From positions 237,959-301,958 of the forward strand of contig MU400556.1 of assembly GCA_022578965.1 (NCBI GenBank): a DNA stretch of 64,000 nucleotides, written 5' to 3'. The position numbers were made by a program, and so were the translations under genes. Under the pieces are notes generated by a model. It made no database searches and was not told where the DNA came from. It saw only the letters and a list, made by a program, of their open reading frames with translations. Source of the DNA: Xylaria sp. FL1777. Its lineage: Eukaryota > Ascomycota > Sordariomycetes > Xylariales > Xylariaceae. Every line of letters starts with the position of its first letter. Within the stretch, counting starts at the first letter, position 1. Positions 32,986 to 44,960 of this stretch are shown piece by piece.

Positions 32986-33364
32986 ATGCGTGACGTGTAG
33001 TCCTGTTGGATATAGCTCGGAACTGATGTTCTGATGGCAAGCGGTAGAATAAAGGAGCATCATCTACTGAATGTTTGAGTGGCGAGTTAATTGCAATCGA
33101 TATAGGGTCCAACCTAATAGTTTGCACAAGGATACCTACTCTAAGACTATGTACACCATTACCTTTGGTATGAAGAACCATACAAGTCCTAGCTGTACAA
33201 AGACGACAAAGGGACCCTTTTACATAGACAGCTGCGAGCCGACAAAATGAGAGATAACAGTTCAAGCAAAAAGGAAACAGGGCCATTTCTCAGATTGATA
33301 CGAATCTGTTGCCGCTATGTCCACCATCTACAATTACAGCAGCGTATTTAGGCTTACCACTCAA
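32986..33364. other. Short convergent intergenic region
   Basis: 379 bases between two convergent stop codons. Nothing recognised. Confidence 0.55.
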
Positions 33365-34462
33365 TCATGGCGATGGAGACTTGGTAGCTCTCTTACGACG
33401 AGAGATCAATCCGTCTATTGCCTTGTTGTATTTCTCAGTCTCCGAGTGCCAGAGATCTTCGTACGGCTAGAAGGCGGTCAGTTATGCCACATAAGGTCAA
33501 CGGGATTAACATACCTTGCGTTGCGCTGCGTTTAGGCTCTTCCACTCTCGTCCAATGCTTGAAGTCGTCTCGGCAAGAGGTACCCCTCCTGGGTAGTCTC
33601 CAGATGCCCATCGGGCTTTAGTGAACAGAGTGTAGGCGGTCCCTGGTCTCTTGGGCAAGCGCTCATCATGAATGATTTTCACATTGCCCTTAGGGATATC
33701 AAATTTCCTCTTCAGGGCCTTTCGAGCCTTGTTGGCATCGTAAATTTCCTGTACTGAATGAGATTCAACCCAACGCTTGTAGACTGTTGCGTTGGTCCCC
33801 TTATCCTGCTCGGCTTTGGATTTGAGTCGCTAGATACGTTAGTGTAATGTCTCTTGATGGTACGGTTCGGATTGCAGATAACGAACCTCGAGCTCGGAGG
33901 ATGGCAAAGCTTTATACGCTTGGCTCACTGAGTTCATCTTCTCAGTTAAGTTTCCACTGGCTTGGCCTTGGGTCTGCTCAGCAACGAAAATCGACCATGC
34001 CTGCGTTGGCAAAAGCTTGGGATCCGTGAACAAGGCAGTGCGCTTCAGGGCTCGGCGTTCAAGAATTGCCTGTCGCTCGGGCGAGATTGGTCTTTTGGCC
34101 GCCTTGCGCTTGGGTTTAGCCTTGGGTTTGGCTTTGGCCCTGGCCTTGGCCTTGGCCTTTGGCTTAGCCTTAGCCTTGGACTTGGGCTTAGCCTTCGCCT
34201 TTGTTGCGGTCTTGGTCTTCGCGGTCGATTTCTTCGCGGGCTTCTTGGTCGTGGTCTTCTTTGCAGTGGCGGATGCAGAGGCTTTCTTTGGCCGTGCTGC
34301 GGCGGCATATCCACGAACAGTGCTGGGGAAGCGTCGATAGATGCCCGGAGCCTTCAGTGGCACTCTGTTGGCAGCTCGGAAGACCACCGAGCTGGTAGAC
34401 GATGTAGCGAGGGCAGTCGAGGCCAATCGTCTAGTCGCAGAGCGACCAATGGAGAATAGCAT
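33365..34462 (-). CDS. Mitochondrial HMG-box DNA-packaging protein (Abf2/TFAM-like)
   Basis: Three exons, 33887-34462, 33515-33829 and 33365-33466, giving 330 aa. The N-terminus is a typical mitochondrial presequence: Arg/Ser/Ala rich, no acidic residues in the first 25 (MLFSIGRSATRRLASTALATSS). A long Lys/Ala/Pro tract follows (about residues 65-120, made of KAKAKPKSK-like units), reminiscent of histone H1 tails. The first HMG-like box spans about 135-215 (QAWSIFVAEQTQG; crossed by intron 1). The second, better conserved box is about 245-320 (PKRPGTAYTLFTKARW..IGREWKSL..YEDLWHSETEKY). The role inferred from the family is compaction of mitochondrial DNA into nucleoids. The start is the ATG at 34462; upstream frame lacks an ATG. 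Divergent to PRP5. Confidence 0.88.
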
Positions 34463-35108
34463 GACGGGCAACTCTCTCAGACGAGGTTGATTCAATTGGT
34501 AGGCAATGAGTCTGACGATTGTGGAGTCTGAGGATTGTGTTGTCGCCGGGTCGCGACTCCGTTTGGTCAATCCAGAATAAATTGTGTGCTTGTTTCAGAG
34601 GACGAGTTAGTGAGGTAACGGCTGACAATCTACCTATCTGGGTCTTGCCAGCCCCCCCAGTTTGTTTCCCACGCGACAGATTGGGAGCTCCTTGGAAAAG
34701 CTAGAGCAGAGCCTTGCGCCAATTGGTCCTTGCTCTTTCCCCACAACAATGCATTTTGATTTCGTCAATGCACTGATTCTGCTCTAGGCTCACAAGCCAC
34801 AAAATAGGTGGGTCCAGGCCTGCCGCCACAGTCCATCAAGTCTACCTAGTTCAGCCACATTTCCATGGAATCGATAGTCAATACCGTTGTCGGGAATGCT
34901 TTATTTTTGATCCAATACTAGGTGCTATCTAGTCTAAACAGCCTACCACCACTTATCGGACGCCGCATACACGAGTCCATTTCGACGTCGCTCGAGTATA
35001 CTGGTTCGGATTTGGTTCAATTGGCTTGGACCCTCAAGCCTGTGTTTCTCTCGAGTTCTCTGGTAGCTCTCACCACAGTAGTGCGATCGAGCCGCACTAA
35101 CAATAACC
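34463..35108. other. Divergent promoter region HMG-box gene / PRP5
   Basis: 646 bases between two start codons on opposite strands. No coding potential beyond the extended frame of the HMG gene. Likely holds both promoters. Confidence 0.55.
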
Positions 35109-38100
35109 ATGGCTCGGCTCAGAGACTCTCGCTCACCAACTCCAGCAGGCAGCCAGCACTCCTCAAAAAGAAGTCGCAGAGAGGATGATAGAAGGGATCG
35201 AGATCGAGATCGCGACCGCCGCGACTATGGCCGCGACCAAAGACGGCGGAGTCGCTCTCGGAGCCCCAATGATGTGAGGCCTCACACACCATACATGCAA
35301 CTATGGCACTATTCTAACAAATCATATACACAGCGTCGGCATCGCGAACGGGATAGGGAGAGGGATCGTGATCGAGACTATCGCCGTCGCGAGCGCTCCG
35401 TAGACCGACGAGACGATGGTTATTACCGAGGAGGCAGAGACCGTAGGCGCTCGCGTGACCGAGCTGGGGGCCGGGAAAGAGACCGGTCTCCTGATAATCG
35501 TCGCAAGAGGAGCCGCGATCGTGATGGCGACAGAGAGTACCGAAACAGGCGAGACGAGTCCCGTGATCGAGGTAGAGGGCGCGAAGGTACTGCTGACTCC
35601 TCCACCCGCAGCAGACGAGGCGACAGCCGTGACCGTGGTCAAGCGGCTCCTAGTGCTCCTAAGTCAAATTCTCAAGTACGTACAACTCAAACCTCATAGA
35701 TAGTCTGCTGCAAAAAATTTAACATGTCACAGGCCGATCCAGCACCAACACAGTCAGCAACCCAAACCGAGGCCGACAAAAAGGCCGAACGACTCGCTAG
35801 GCTAGCAGCATGGAAAAAGCGGCACGAGGATAAGGAAAAGCAGAAAGACGCAACACCGGGTGCCACCCGGAAGCTTCTTGCTGAGATGGATGAGAAAGCT
35901 AATGGGACACCACCAAATGCGACGCCAACTGGGGTTTCTCCAGCACCGGCGTCGCCTGCCGATGCACAGCCCCTATCCCCTGCGGCCCAGTACGCAGGCA
36001 AGTTTGATCCTAAAGCAATCGCAAAGAAATCGGCTTCAAAATCGCAACTCCCAAGCGCCGCCGCGAAGTTAGGGGCTATTGCAGCCCCTTCATCTGCAAA
36101 ACCGCCCTCCGCAACAAAGATCTCTAGTGGTGAGTCAACTCAATTCCGTATAGTCCATCAGACAGCTAATAGTGAGTCTACAGCTTCTGCTCTGCCACAG
36201 ACTAAGACGAGCGGATTCGGCTTCCATAAACAGAGTTCGGAGGCTGACAAAGCTCCTCAAAAACGAAAATTAATACTCGATGAGGATGAAATCTCGGACC
36301 GCAAACTTGCAAAGCTGCCATCATTACCCCTTGTAGATGTTGATGATACGCCTTATGAAAATCAGGATGAGGATGATGACATGGATGCTGACAATTTCGC
36401 CGGCGACGAGGAAGAGGAGGCTGCCGCTGCTCGAGCCGCGCAAGAAAGGAGGGAAGAGCGGATCGCACAAGAAAACGCCCAGCAAGATACAGAAATGCAA
36501 GTTGATACCGCAGAAGAGGATACTACTATTCATGTCAATGGTAGTACCAACGAGACAGCGGCTGTTGAAGCAATGGAAGTGGATAATGAAGAGGAGGAGG
36601 TCGATCCACTGGACGCTTTCATGAATGATCTTGAAACTAAGCCAAAGTTGAATACTACTCTCAAGTCAAAGAAAGACCTAAGCAAAGGTCCACAAGAACC
36701 TGAAGCATATTTCAGCGACGACGACTACGACTTTCGCAAGGAAAACGCTGATCCCAACTCGTTCTTAGCCCTTGCCGCGAAAGCACGCAAAAAGAAAGAC
36801 ATACCAACCCACGACTACAGCAAGCTCGACCTAGAACCAATTCGGAAGAATTTCTGGGTTGAGCCTTTAGAATTGTCCGAAATGACTGAAGCCGAGCTCA
36901 CCGATTTACGTCTCGAGTTAGATGGTATTAAAGTCTCGGGTAAAGATGTACCGAAGCCTGTTCAGAAATGGTCTCAATGTGCACTTTCACGGAAGACCCT
37001 TGATGTTATTGACAACTTGGGCTTTGACAAGCCAACACCTATCCAGATGCAGGCATTTCCGGCTATCATGTCTGGCCGGGATGTGATTGGCGTTGCTAAG
37101 ACTGGATCAGGAAAAACACTTGCATTCTTGTTGCCCATGTTCAGGCATATCAAAGACCAATCCCCATTGAAGGAGAATGAAGGCCCCATCGGATTGATCA
37201 TGACCCCCACTCGCGAGTTGGCGACCCAGATCCATCGTGACTGTAAACCTTTCCTCAAGTCAATGAATCTTAGAGCCGTCTGTGCGTATGGCGGCGCACC
37301 GATTAAAGACCATATTGCGGAGCTAAAACGTGGCGCTGAGATCATTGTCTGTACCCCAGGGCGTATGATCGACCTCCTAGCAGCCAACCAAGGTCGTGTC
37401 ACGAACTTGAGGAGAGTCAGCTACGTAGTCCTGGACGAGGCTGACAGAATGTTTGACATGGGTTTCGAACCACAAGTGATGAAGATCTTTGCCAACATGA
37501 GACCTGACCGACAAACAATTTTGTTTTCGGCGACGATGCCTCGTATTATGGACTCCTTAGCCAAGAAAGTCTTAAATAATCCTGTCGAGATTACCGTGGG
37601 AGGCAGGAGCGTGGTTGCCCCTGAAATCACCCAGATAATTGAAATCCGCGAGGAAAATACTAAGTTCCTTCGTCTTTTAGAGTTACTTGGAGAGCTTTAC
37701 GATAAGGACGAGGATGCTCGAACTTTGATCTTTGTCGAGAGACAAGAGAAGGCGGACGATCTTCTCAAGGAGCTCTTACGGAAAGGTTATCCTTGTATGT
37801 CTATCCATGGTGGCAAAGACCAGATCGACCGAGATTCGACCATCCAGGACTTCAAAGCCGGCGCTTTGCCAATATTGATTGCAACGTCAGTAGCCGCTCG
37901 TGGGTTAGACGTCAAGCAATTGAAGCTTGTGGTCAACTATGATGCACCTAATCATCTCGAAGATTATGTGCATCGAGCTGGGCGTACGGGGCGTGCTGGA
38001 AATAAAGGAACGGCCGTCACCTTCATCACATCAGATCAGGAAAATTGTGCTCCCGGAATCTCGAAAGCTCTTGAGCAGAGCGGCCAACCTGTTTCAGAGC

Positions 38101-38861
38101 AATTAGAAGAAATGCGGAAGGCCTTCAGAGAAAAAGTTAAGTCCGGCAAAGCCAAGGATCAATCTGGCTTCGGAGGCAAGGGCCTGGAGCGTCTCGATCA
38201 GGAAAGAGAAGCTGCCCGTCTTCGTGAACGAAAAACGCATAGGGCTGAAGGTGAGGAAGAGGAAGATAGTAAAGAGGAAAAGGCAGCAGATGACAAGAAG
38301 ACCGATAAAGCTGCTGCCGCTATCCAGAGTGCCTCGTCTGGTATCATTAGCCGCGATGCGGCACCTAAGCTTGATCTCGAGCCCAAGTTCACCATCCATA
38401 AACGAGAAGATCCCGCGCCAACATCTACTGGGGGTAATAATCCCTTGGATAAGGTATCATCAGCAATTAACGCCATCAACGCTCGGTTGGGTCGCACTGG
38501 TCAGCTCCGACCTGGTCAACCCATTGACAACAAAGGTCCAGATGCCGGCGCTTTCCACGCCACACTTGAAATTAATGACTTCCCTCAGAAGGCCCGATGG
38601 GCCGTCACTAATAGAACCAACGTAGCCAAGATCCTGGAAGCTACTGGCACATCCATCACAACCAAGGGCAACTTTTATCCCCCGGGCAAAGAGGTCCAGC
38701 CCGGTCAAGAACCTAAACTCTACATTCTCGTGGAAGGTGATACGGAACTGGTTGTAGCTAATGCTATGGCTGAGCTGACTCGCCTCCTTAAGGAGGGAAC
38801 TATAGCTGCCGCAGACGCCGATAGCAGAGCACCGGTTGGTGGAAGATATACAGTGACATAA
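35109..38861 (+). CDS. PRP5: Pre-mRNA splicing DEAD-box ATPase Prp5 (DDX46)
   Basis: RNA-dependent ATPase that promotes U2 snRNP binding to the branch site. Three exons: 35109-35273, 35334-35675 and 35733-38861, giving 1,211 aa; introns are 60 and 57 bases, both in phase 0. Residues 1-165 form an RS/RD-rich domain. Acidic segments follow, then the DPLD motif at 460-463, which in Prp5 contacts the U2 component SF3B1. The DEAD core has the Q motif ([10 protein letters not shown]), Walker A AKTGSGKT around 625-632, PTRELA, DEAD at 737-740, SAT (LFSATMP), and the C-terminal helicase motifs [10 protein letters not shown] and [12 protein letters not shown]-terminal KH-like extension as in DDX46 is present (GNFYPPGK). 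The other DEAD-box families lack DPLD plus the RS tail. A downstream ATG at 35724 lies inside intron 2. Confidence 0.96.
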
Positions 38862-39199
38862 AAGATAATTAGCTTCTCTCGTGCGCTAGACAGCGTTATA
38901 TAGGACAGCCAAGCGAGATTGACGGCGAGAAAAGTTGCGCAGGTTACATGGGTTTTGGCGTACGGAAACAAACCTGGCGTTCACCGGCTATTTGCATTTA
39001 TATGGAAGCCAGGCTCTTCAGTCGTGTATCATATCTAATAGATGAGAAAATATCTATAGCGACTCAGTGGACGGCTGACGAATATTCTTGTTCCCTCGGT
39101 CACAAATAGGTACGAAGCGTGTAATATATAAACATTTGTCCGCGCATAACAGTAGTTGCCATGCCATTTCAAGTTATATTATACATACATCCGCGTAAT
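38862..39199. other. Short convergent intergenic region
   Basis: 338 bases between convergent genes. Nothing recognised. Confidence 0.55.
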
Positions 39200-39765
39200 C
39201 TAATGATGAGCTCTCGCTTGTGCTGCTTCGTCCGCGTCCCGCTGCCGCCTCTCATTGTTACTGATCTCCTGGAGCGTATCATTGCGGGTTTGTTTCTTCT
39301 GAGCGGCCAGCTGCGTGCCTAGCTTGCCCGAGGATCTTGCCGATGCAGCCTGCGCCCTCGCCTACACGGTGTATTTTTAGCAGAGACACTCCACGACTCT
39401 GTCTGACCAGATAGGGACACTGAATAGCATCGAGAAAAAGAAAAAAAAATCTTCACGATGAGAGATAAATGAATGAAGACCAGGTGGAAAACAAGGTCAT
39501 GACCGTGAATACAATATCTAGGTTACGATGATGTAATAAGGCTCGTGGTACATACCTCTGCTGCCTCGGCTGCTCGTCTCCGGGCGTCGTTGTCGGCGGC
39601 CCCGCCGGTCCCCTGAGCCGCTGGGGAGCCGCCGCCCAAGGTCCGCGGCGGCCCTCCCACGTGTGCCGGGACCGAGGCACGCTGCGGCTGCGGCGGTGCG
39701 GAGCCCAGCACCCGACCTGGTTGTGAGAAGGCCTCGCTTTCTGACTTGCCGCATATGTTGCCCAT
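39200..39765 (-). CDS. Small protein with an N-terminal acylation motif, 123 aa
   Basis: Two exons, 39556-39765 and 39200-39361, joined over a 194-base intron in phase 0. The N-terminus MGNICGKSE has Gly2 with a residue pattern suited to N-myristoylation, and Cys5 as a likely palmitoylation site, so dual lipid anchoring to a membrane is plausible. The middle is Gly/Pro/Ser rich (PPRTLGGGSP). The C-terminal half is one long charged helix (AAEAAEARAQAASARSSGK..QKKQTRNDTLQEISNNERRQRDADEAAQARAHH, ending at the stop) that could be a coiled coil. No known domain. The layout resembles small lipid-anchored scaffold proteins of the vacuole or plasma membrane, but I cannot assign a specific family. Confidence 0.82.
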
Positions 39766-41274
39766 CTTTGCTCGAGGACCGCGTTCTTGAGGAACCGCGC
39801 CGAGAGCGTCGCACAAGAGAGAAAGAGAGAAGGTTGGTGGTTGGTGGCTTATGGGATACTGAGGGGAGCGTTGAGGCGTGAGACGGCGAGGGAGTGATGT
39901 GCTGTGGACAAACAAACAGACAGACAGATAGACAGACAAAGCAAGATGATGATGGTTTTGTTTCAGGCTGTGTAAGGCTATATCAACATGAGGCGGTGCT
40001 TGTTTACATCTTGTGTCTAAGGGGGGTGGTGTCGAGGTCCAATAGAGGCTCTCACGACGGGTTTGTAACCGCCTTGTTAGGTAGCTTGCAAGAACCGGGC
40101 CAAAGTGATAGGCAGGTACCTAGGCAGGAGATAGTCATTCTGCGTGCAGTGCTGAGTTAGACCAATTACACATCAGTATTTCCACTTAAGAATTAGCCCT
40201 GGCAGATTGGTTAGGTAGGTTACGTTAGTGCGGGGCTCCGACTCCATCAATTGGGCCTTTATATAACGACCAAGAGACTATTATATGTATAAGTATTCAT
40301 CTACTAAGCATGCGAATATGAATTCGAACATATGAAGTATCAATAAATGAACTACAATGTTTCACTCGATATGTAGGTATGGTAGATACTTCGTGTAGTT
40401 CTACTTCAAGTTCAAATGTTGATACTTGGAAGTAAGCTGGCAGCTGAGATCAGATGGCATCCAAGGCCCTTCATTGTATACCTCTTACATGTACATGTGG
40501 GTATCAAAAAAAAGGGAAAGTGGGGAGGGTCTTGAGGGAGGACCTGGATGGCCAACCCCACGCATTTTGACCTCAGGTGAGCTTGTGTGCTTGGAAGGGC
40601 CGCCTAGGAGCACATTACAAACATGGTCTTACTTCAGCTGCGCAACCAACAAGAGGTCTACATTACCTACACCACACAACGCACAACACACCGCACACCA
40701 TACCCCATACACCATACATCGTACGGCTTCATGGTGGACGGTTTATTTAATCATAATCATATAGTTATCTTTTCTTTAATCCCAGTCTTGTTGATATGAA
40801 AACTACCCACCGCCGCATTGGAACCAACCAATTGCGGCCGAGTCCAAGCCACCCATCAAGGTTCTCAGACGTCGAATAGCATCATCGTTGTTTTTTCTCC
40901 TTCCCACAGGCCCGGGCTTCAAGGCTTCAAGATAGCTGCTTCGGCATGTTTGAATCTATCTAGGCCGTGAAATATCTACTCGAGTCTCTCCAGAATGCAC
41001 TCAAATGCTTTGTGATCAGCTGCTATAACGAATATACCCCTTCTGCGCTTCTTGTGTTGGACCTATAGCCACGTTCTTCTTTATGCTCGCGCTCCTCCCG
41101 CCCTCGATTTTCTTCTTGAATCGAATCTCAAAGCGACGTGCTTACGTATAGGCATACGCTGTCGCTTCTATGGAAGTCGCTCCCGTATCGTTTCGCTGAT
41201 CACGGTTCTTTAAACTTTGGCCAGTCACTTGTGCCGATCGCCATCGCCGGCATATAATTGCAGTGCCCGTCAAG
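39766..41274. other. Divergent promoter region, upstream of the Zap1-like gene
   Basis: 1.5 kb between divergent starts. It includes a CAGA-type imperfect repeat at 39909-39940, CCTA/TAGG motifs at 40079-40125 and 40209-40222, and a CA-rich stretch at 40665-40725. A CAAGGT hexamer at 40857-40862, about 410 bases before the ATG, matches the zinc-response core reported for ZafA. Such a hexamer can occur by chance. Confidence 0.45.
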
Positions 41275-43167
41275 ATGGACGACCAGTTCTTCAGCGACGG
41301 CATGTTCCTTGACGCTGCGCTCGACTCTTCTAACCCCTTTTCTGGATTACCGGGCGTTCCTTCGTCGAATCCAGCCCAAGCCGATGACACTAGTGCCCAG
41401 TTTATTCGAGGGTTCGAGTGGTGGGAGGAAGGCTTGAATTTGGGTGGTCTGGAATCGAATGGCCTCGAAGCCAATGATCATCAATTGGATAACTTGCATT
41501 CCGGTCATTTCAATCCACACGACGGGATTTTTCACAAGAGCTATACGAGCGGTCCAGGTATTCAGACACCGCACCAAGGGGATTTCCTAACGATCCCCGG
41601 TACGAGTAATATTCGCCCCCGCGCTGTCAATTCATTGGCGGGCTTTCCATACCGTCACAACATCGAAAATGCCATTTTACAAGAGTCGGAACGCTCCGTG
41701 ATTTGTAGAAATCCTTCGATATACGGACATGAAGTGTTCATGCTGGAAACACAGCATATTCCCACCTTCGATAATAACTTCAGAGACAGCGATGATGCCT
41801 CAATCCAGCCTCCACCATTTGGCTGCCAATTCACTGCAGCAGACCTGGGCACGATGTCACAACAACCCAACGCGGACGATACCGCTTCGGTTGCCTCTTC
41901 CAATGCCTCTTGCAATTCGAAATGCACCTCCTCTATATGCGAAGACGAGAATTGTTCGGTAACCGGAATACCCTGCGATGATCCGGCGTGCGTCGAGAAC
42001 TTCACCCCAGCGCAATTGATGTGTCTAACACACCAAGCGCCCGCACAGATGACTCCGAGACCTATGCCCATTCACCAAACCCACAGTCAGCCCTGTAACC
42101 ACACCGAATCAGAGCATCTTGTTGCGAGAACTTTAGGGGAGCTACGCGCCCCAGCCGAATTAGATACCCAGGAGAAAACGCCGTATGCTATCAACTTCGA
42201 CTCCGCATTGGTATCCCGCGCTGCGGAGCACTTTTATGACGATGATTTTCAGCCTTCCTGCAATCCTCAACTTCATACGGAGGTTGAGGACTCTATGTCG
42301 AATGATCAACAGATGCCATTGCAGGAAATACCTTCAATAGCCGTAACCCCTGCGGAAAAGCATATCTGTCAATGGTTTATTAACCCCAATGCGCCTCAAG
42401 GCGAAAGAACAATCTGTGGGGCGGAGTTCACCGACACCAAGGATTTTCACGATCATTTGTGTGAGTTTCACATCGATAAGCTGACCAGCCAGACCGGGTT
42501 TTCGTGTTTATGGGCTGGGTGTCCTCGAAAGCAGGACCAGCCTTTTGTTACTCGTGGCAAACTCCGCCGCCATATATCAACGCATTCCGCTTGTAAGTAA
42601 TATTTTAAGAGTTCTGTATATGTTCATAGTTTGTTAACCATTTTCTCAGACAAACCTTACACCTGCGAGGTTTGCAAGCAGGGCTTTTCCGGGCAACAGG
42701 CTCTTCAGCAGCATGAGAGGATCCATACGGGTCTCAAACCTTTCAAGTGCACCGTGGAAGGCTGCACTATGGCGTTCAAGCAAAAAAGTGCTCTGAGTAT
42801 GTGTCTTCAGGTCCTTCTAAAGTAGGCATTGGCTAATCTCGGCGAAGCAATGCATTCGAGAGTACACACAGGCGAAAAGCCGCTGAAGTGTGAATACTGT
42901 GGTAAAGCTTTCCCAGAGTCTTCCAACTTATCTAAGCACAGAAAGATCCATTTGATCAAGTCAGACAAATACGTATGTGAAGAAGTTGTACAAGGAGTAC
43001 CATGTAGGAAATCATTCAGGAGACTCGATCAACTTCGCAGGCACCGGCAGACGCACTTGTATTCCGGAAAGAGGAGGGTGGCTCATAAGCGTAGCATGTC
43101 TACTATATCTAATGTGTCAGGAGAGGTGGAACAGTCAATTACTACTCCCTCCAGGGAACTACAATAA
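41275..43167 (+). CDS. C2H2 zinc-finger transcription factor, Zap1/ZafA-like zinc regulator
   Basis: Three exons, 41275-42592, 42650-42796 and 42848-43167, giving 594 aa. In this family the protein activates zinc-uptake genes under zinc limitation. An N-terminal Cys/His cluster (about residues 213-250, including [15 protein letters not shown] and CDDPAC) could be the zinc-sensing part. From about 365 there is an array of C2H2 fingers. Two larger spaced fingers come first (CQWFINP..CGAEF..H, then CLWAGC..H..H), followed by tandem fingers with the linkers HTGLKPFKC and HTGEKPLKC and finally [15 protein letters not shown]. The order and the blocks [12 protein letters not shown] and [12 protein letters not shown] closely match the Zap1 DNA-binding region. 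The ATG at 41275 (MDDQFF) is the first in the frame. Alternative: a different C2H2 factor sharing the same finger layout. Confidence 0.82.
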
Positions 43168-44960
43168 CTTCGCTTTTCGAGTTTTATGACTTCAGACCCG
43201 TTACTACGACGACTATGATATATTAGTGTTTACGTATATTAAGAGAGGTTCTTGGATTTGGCCAATGTGTACCCGTTGACGATTCTCATGCTGTTAAGAA
43301 GGTATTTTATTGAAGGCTTCCCGGGAAAGCATGCAGGGCTTTTCTAAAAAGTGCCGGTTTCATGAAAAGATTTACTAGGCAGATAGTCACATAGAAACAG
43401 AAAATATAGCTTCACCGATCTCCTCCTAGGCTTAGCTTCATAATGTTGTAATTAGCATTCGTTAATTTTGTAATCTGACACTAAGACGTCCAATGTAGAG
43501 CACTAACTGCTAAGAATCATTCATACCGCGAGGTCGACCTAGCTCAGCACATCGTTGTCCAGGCTGGATTTTAGGTATAGACAGCCCTTGGCCGAGAACG
43601 AAGAATAAGTAAACCAAGTCCGCCTCTGGTGCCAAACGCTTCGGAGACTGGGGATCTAATTTAAGGAGAAAATACGATTGCCTACTACAAGTTTATCTAT
43701 AACTCGGGCTCATTCCCATGCAGTGTATCTATCTTGAGCCCTGTTCGGCTGTTGCTATCCGATCCCATATGGGCGGACAGATTTATAGACCCGAGAAATT
43801 GGTTAACTACTAGTGAAATGCTATATTATTAGGTTCGAGTAACCGAAATCAAATTTTCTCTTGTCACGAATAGGGCTATACATCCATCTATATTACTTAG
43901 ACGTATCTAGATAACTGTGCGTAGCCTAACTTATTGGATTAACCTTTTTTAGGTACATTTTGGTCTTATGAGGTGATTTAGGAGAGTCAAAGTGAATTGC
44001 AACTTCTAGTTTTGCCCGTACTTAACTGAACAAACCTCTCTCTATCTCTTGATCGTGGATACATACTCCGAGCTTGAAACAGACTTGTGTCGCTCCACAC
44101 AGAAATTTGAGTTCATCAGTGCTAACATCGGCGTTGGCATAGAAAGAGCAAAAAATTGGAGATTTTATACTCTAATGCATATTAAGTTAATCTGACAGGT
44201 GAAACGGAGAGGTGCAGTTATCTCTCTAGCTCTGTGATGTCTTTTAAGGTTCACGATGCGTTGAAAAGCTTGCTTATGTCACATAACATCACCTCAGAGG
44301 AGTAGTCGAAATATGTCAGAATGCCTAAACTCTACAGAAGTAATTCAGGCAAAGGGACTTAAGAATATAGGAATGTCAAAACATGCTGGTTGTGGTACTT
44401 AGTCATACGTCTTAGAATATACCATGAGTCTAGTACTACGCACTTTTTTATCCTGCCTAATTCAACTTCGTAGCTTAGAAATTGCAAATGACATAACATT
44501 GCCAAAGGGCTGGGACAGGATCACTGGAAACTCTTAGGTGGAAACAATATATGAGACTGGAAAATGACACAAATTGTTGGCGCTTTCGTGGATATGATTA
44601 GATGTAATCTTAACATCTTACATAATCGGTAAAACTGTGTAGTCTATTAAGCCCCCGTGTCTTATGGAACATTGCCCACGGACCCAGACTTCGTTCAACC
44701 GAATCATTGGCGTCGTAAGGCAGGCGCATTCATCACATATCGTCGTCGCTTTGGAAAGATCATTACGTGATGATTGGTTCAGCGCCCGAAGGCAATTCTT
44801 TCTTTCTTTTTGCGCATTGGGCAGCGACATTAGCTGCAAGAGACCTCGTAACACCTATGAACCGAAAAAGCCGTGTGATGCCATGCAAATGTCAGATTCC
44901 GTTTTGGAATAACCACGCCGTCTACACCCGTACCCGTCCCTCCAAAGCCCAACTTTTTCA
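43168..44960. other. Intergenic, 1.8 kb convergent region, A+T rich
   Basis: Between the 3' ends of the Zap1-like gene and RPL35. Visibly A+T rich, with frequent TTA/TAA words and no ORF of interest; ORFs at 44618-44912 are short and on both strands. No repeat or RNA gene recognised. Confidence 0.5.

Noticed and set aside
34017..34340. Plus-strand ORF with a highly hydrophobic Leu/Ala repeat, looking like a membrane protein
   Set aside because: It is the antisense of the Lys/Ala repeat of the HMG-box gene; the minus-strand frame has the presequence, HMG boxes and proper introns.
35322..35642. Minus-strand ORF over the RS region
   Set aside because: Shadow of the PRP5 RS-rich exon; no independent features.
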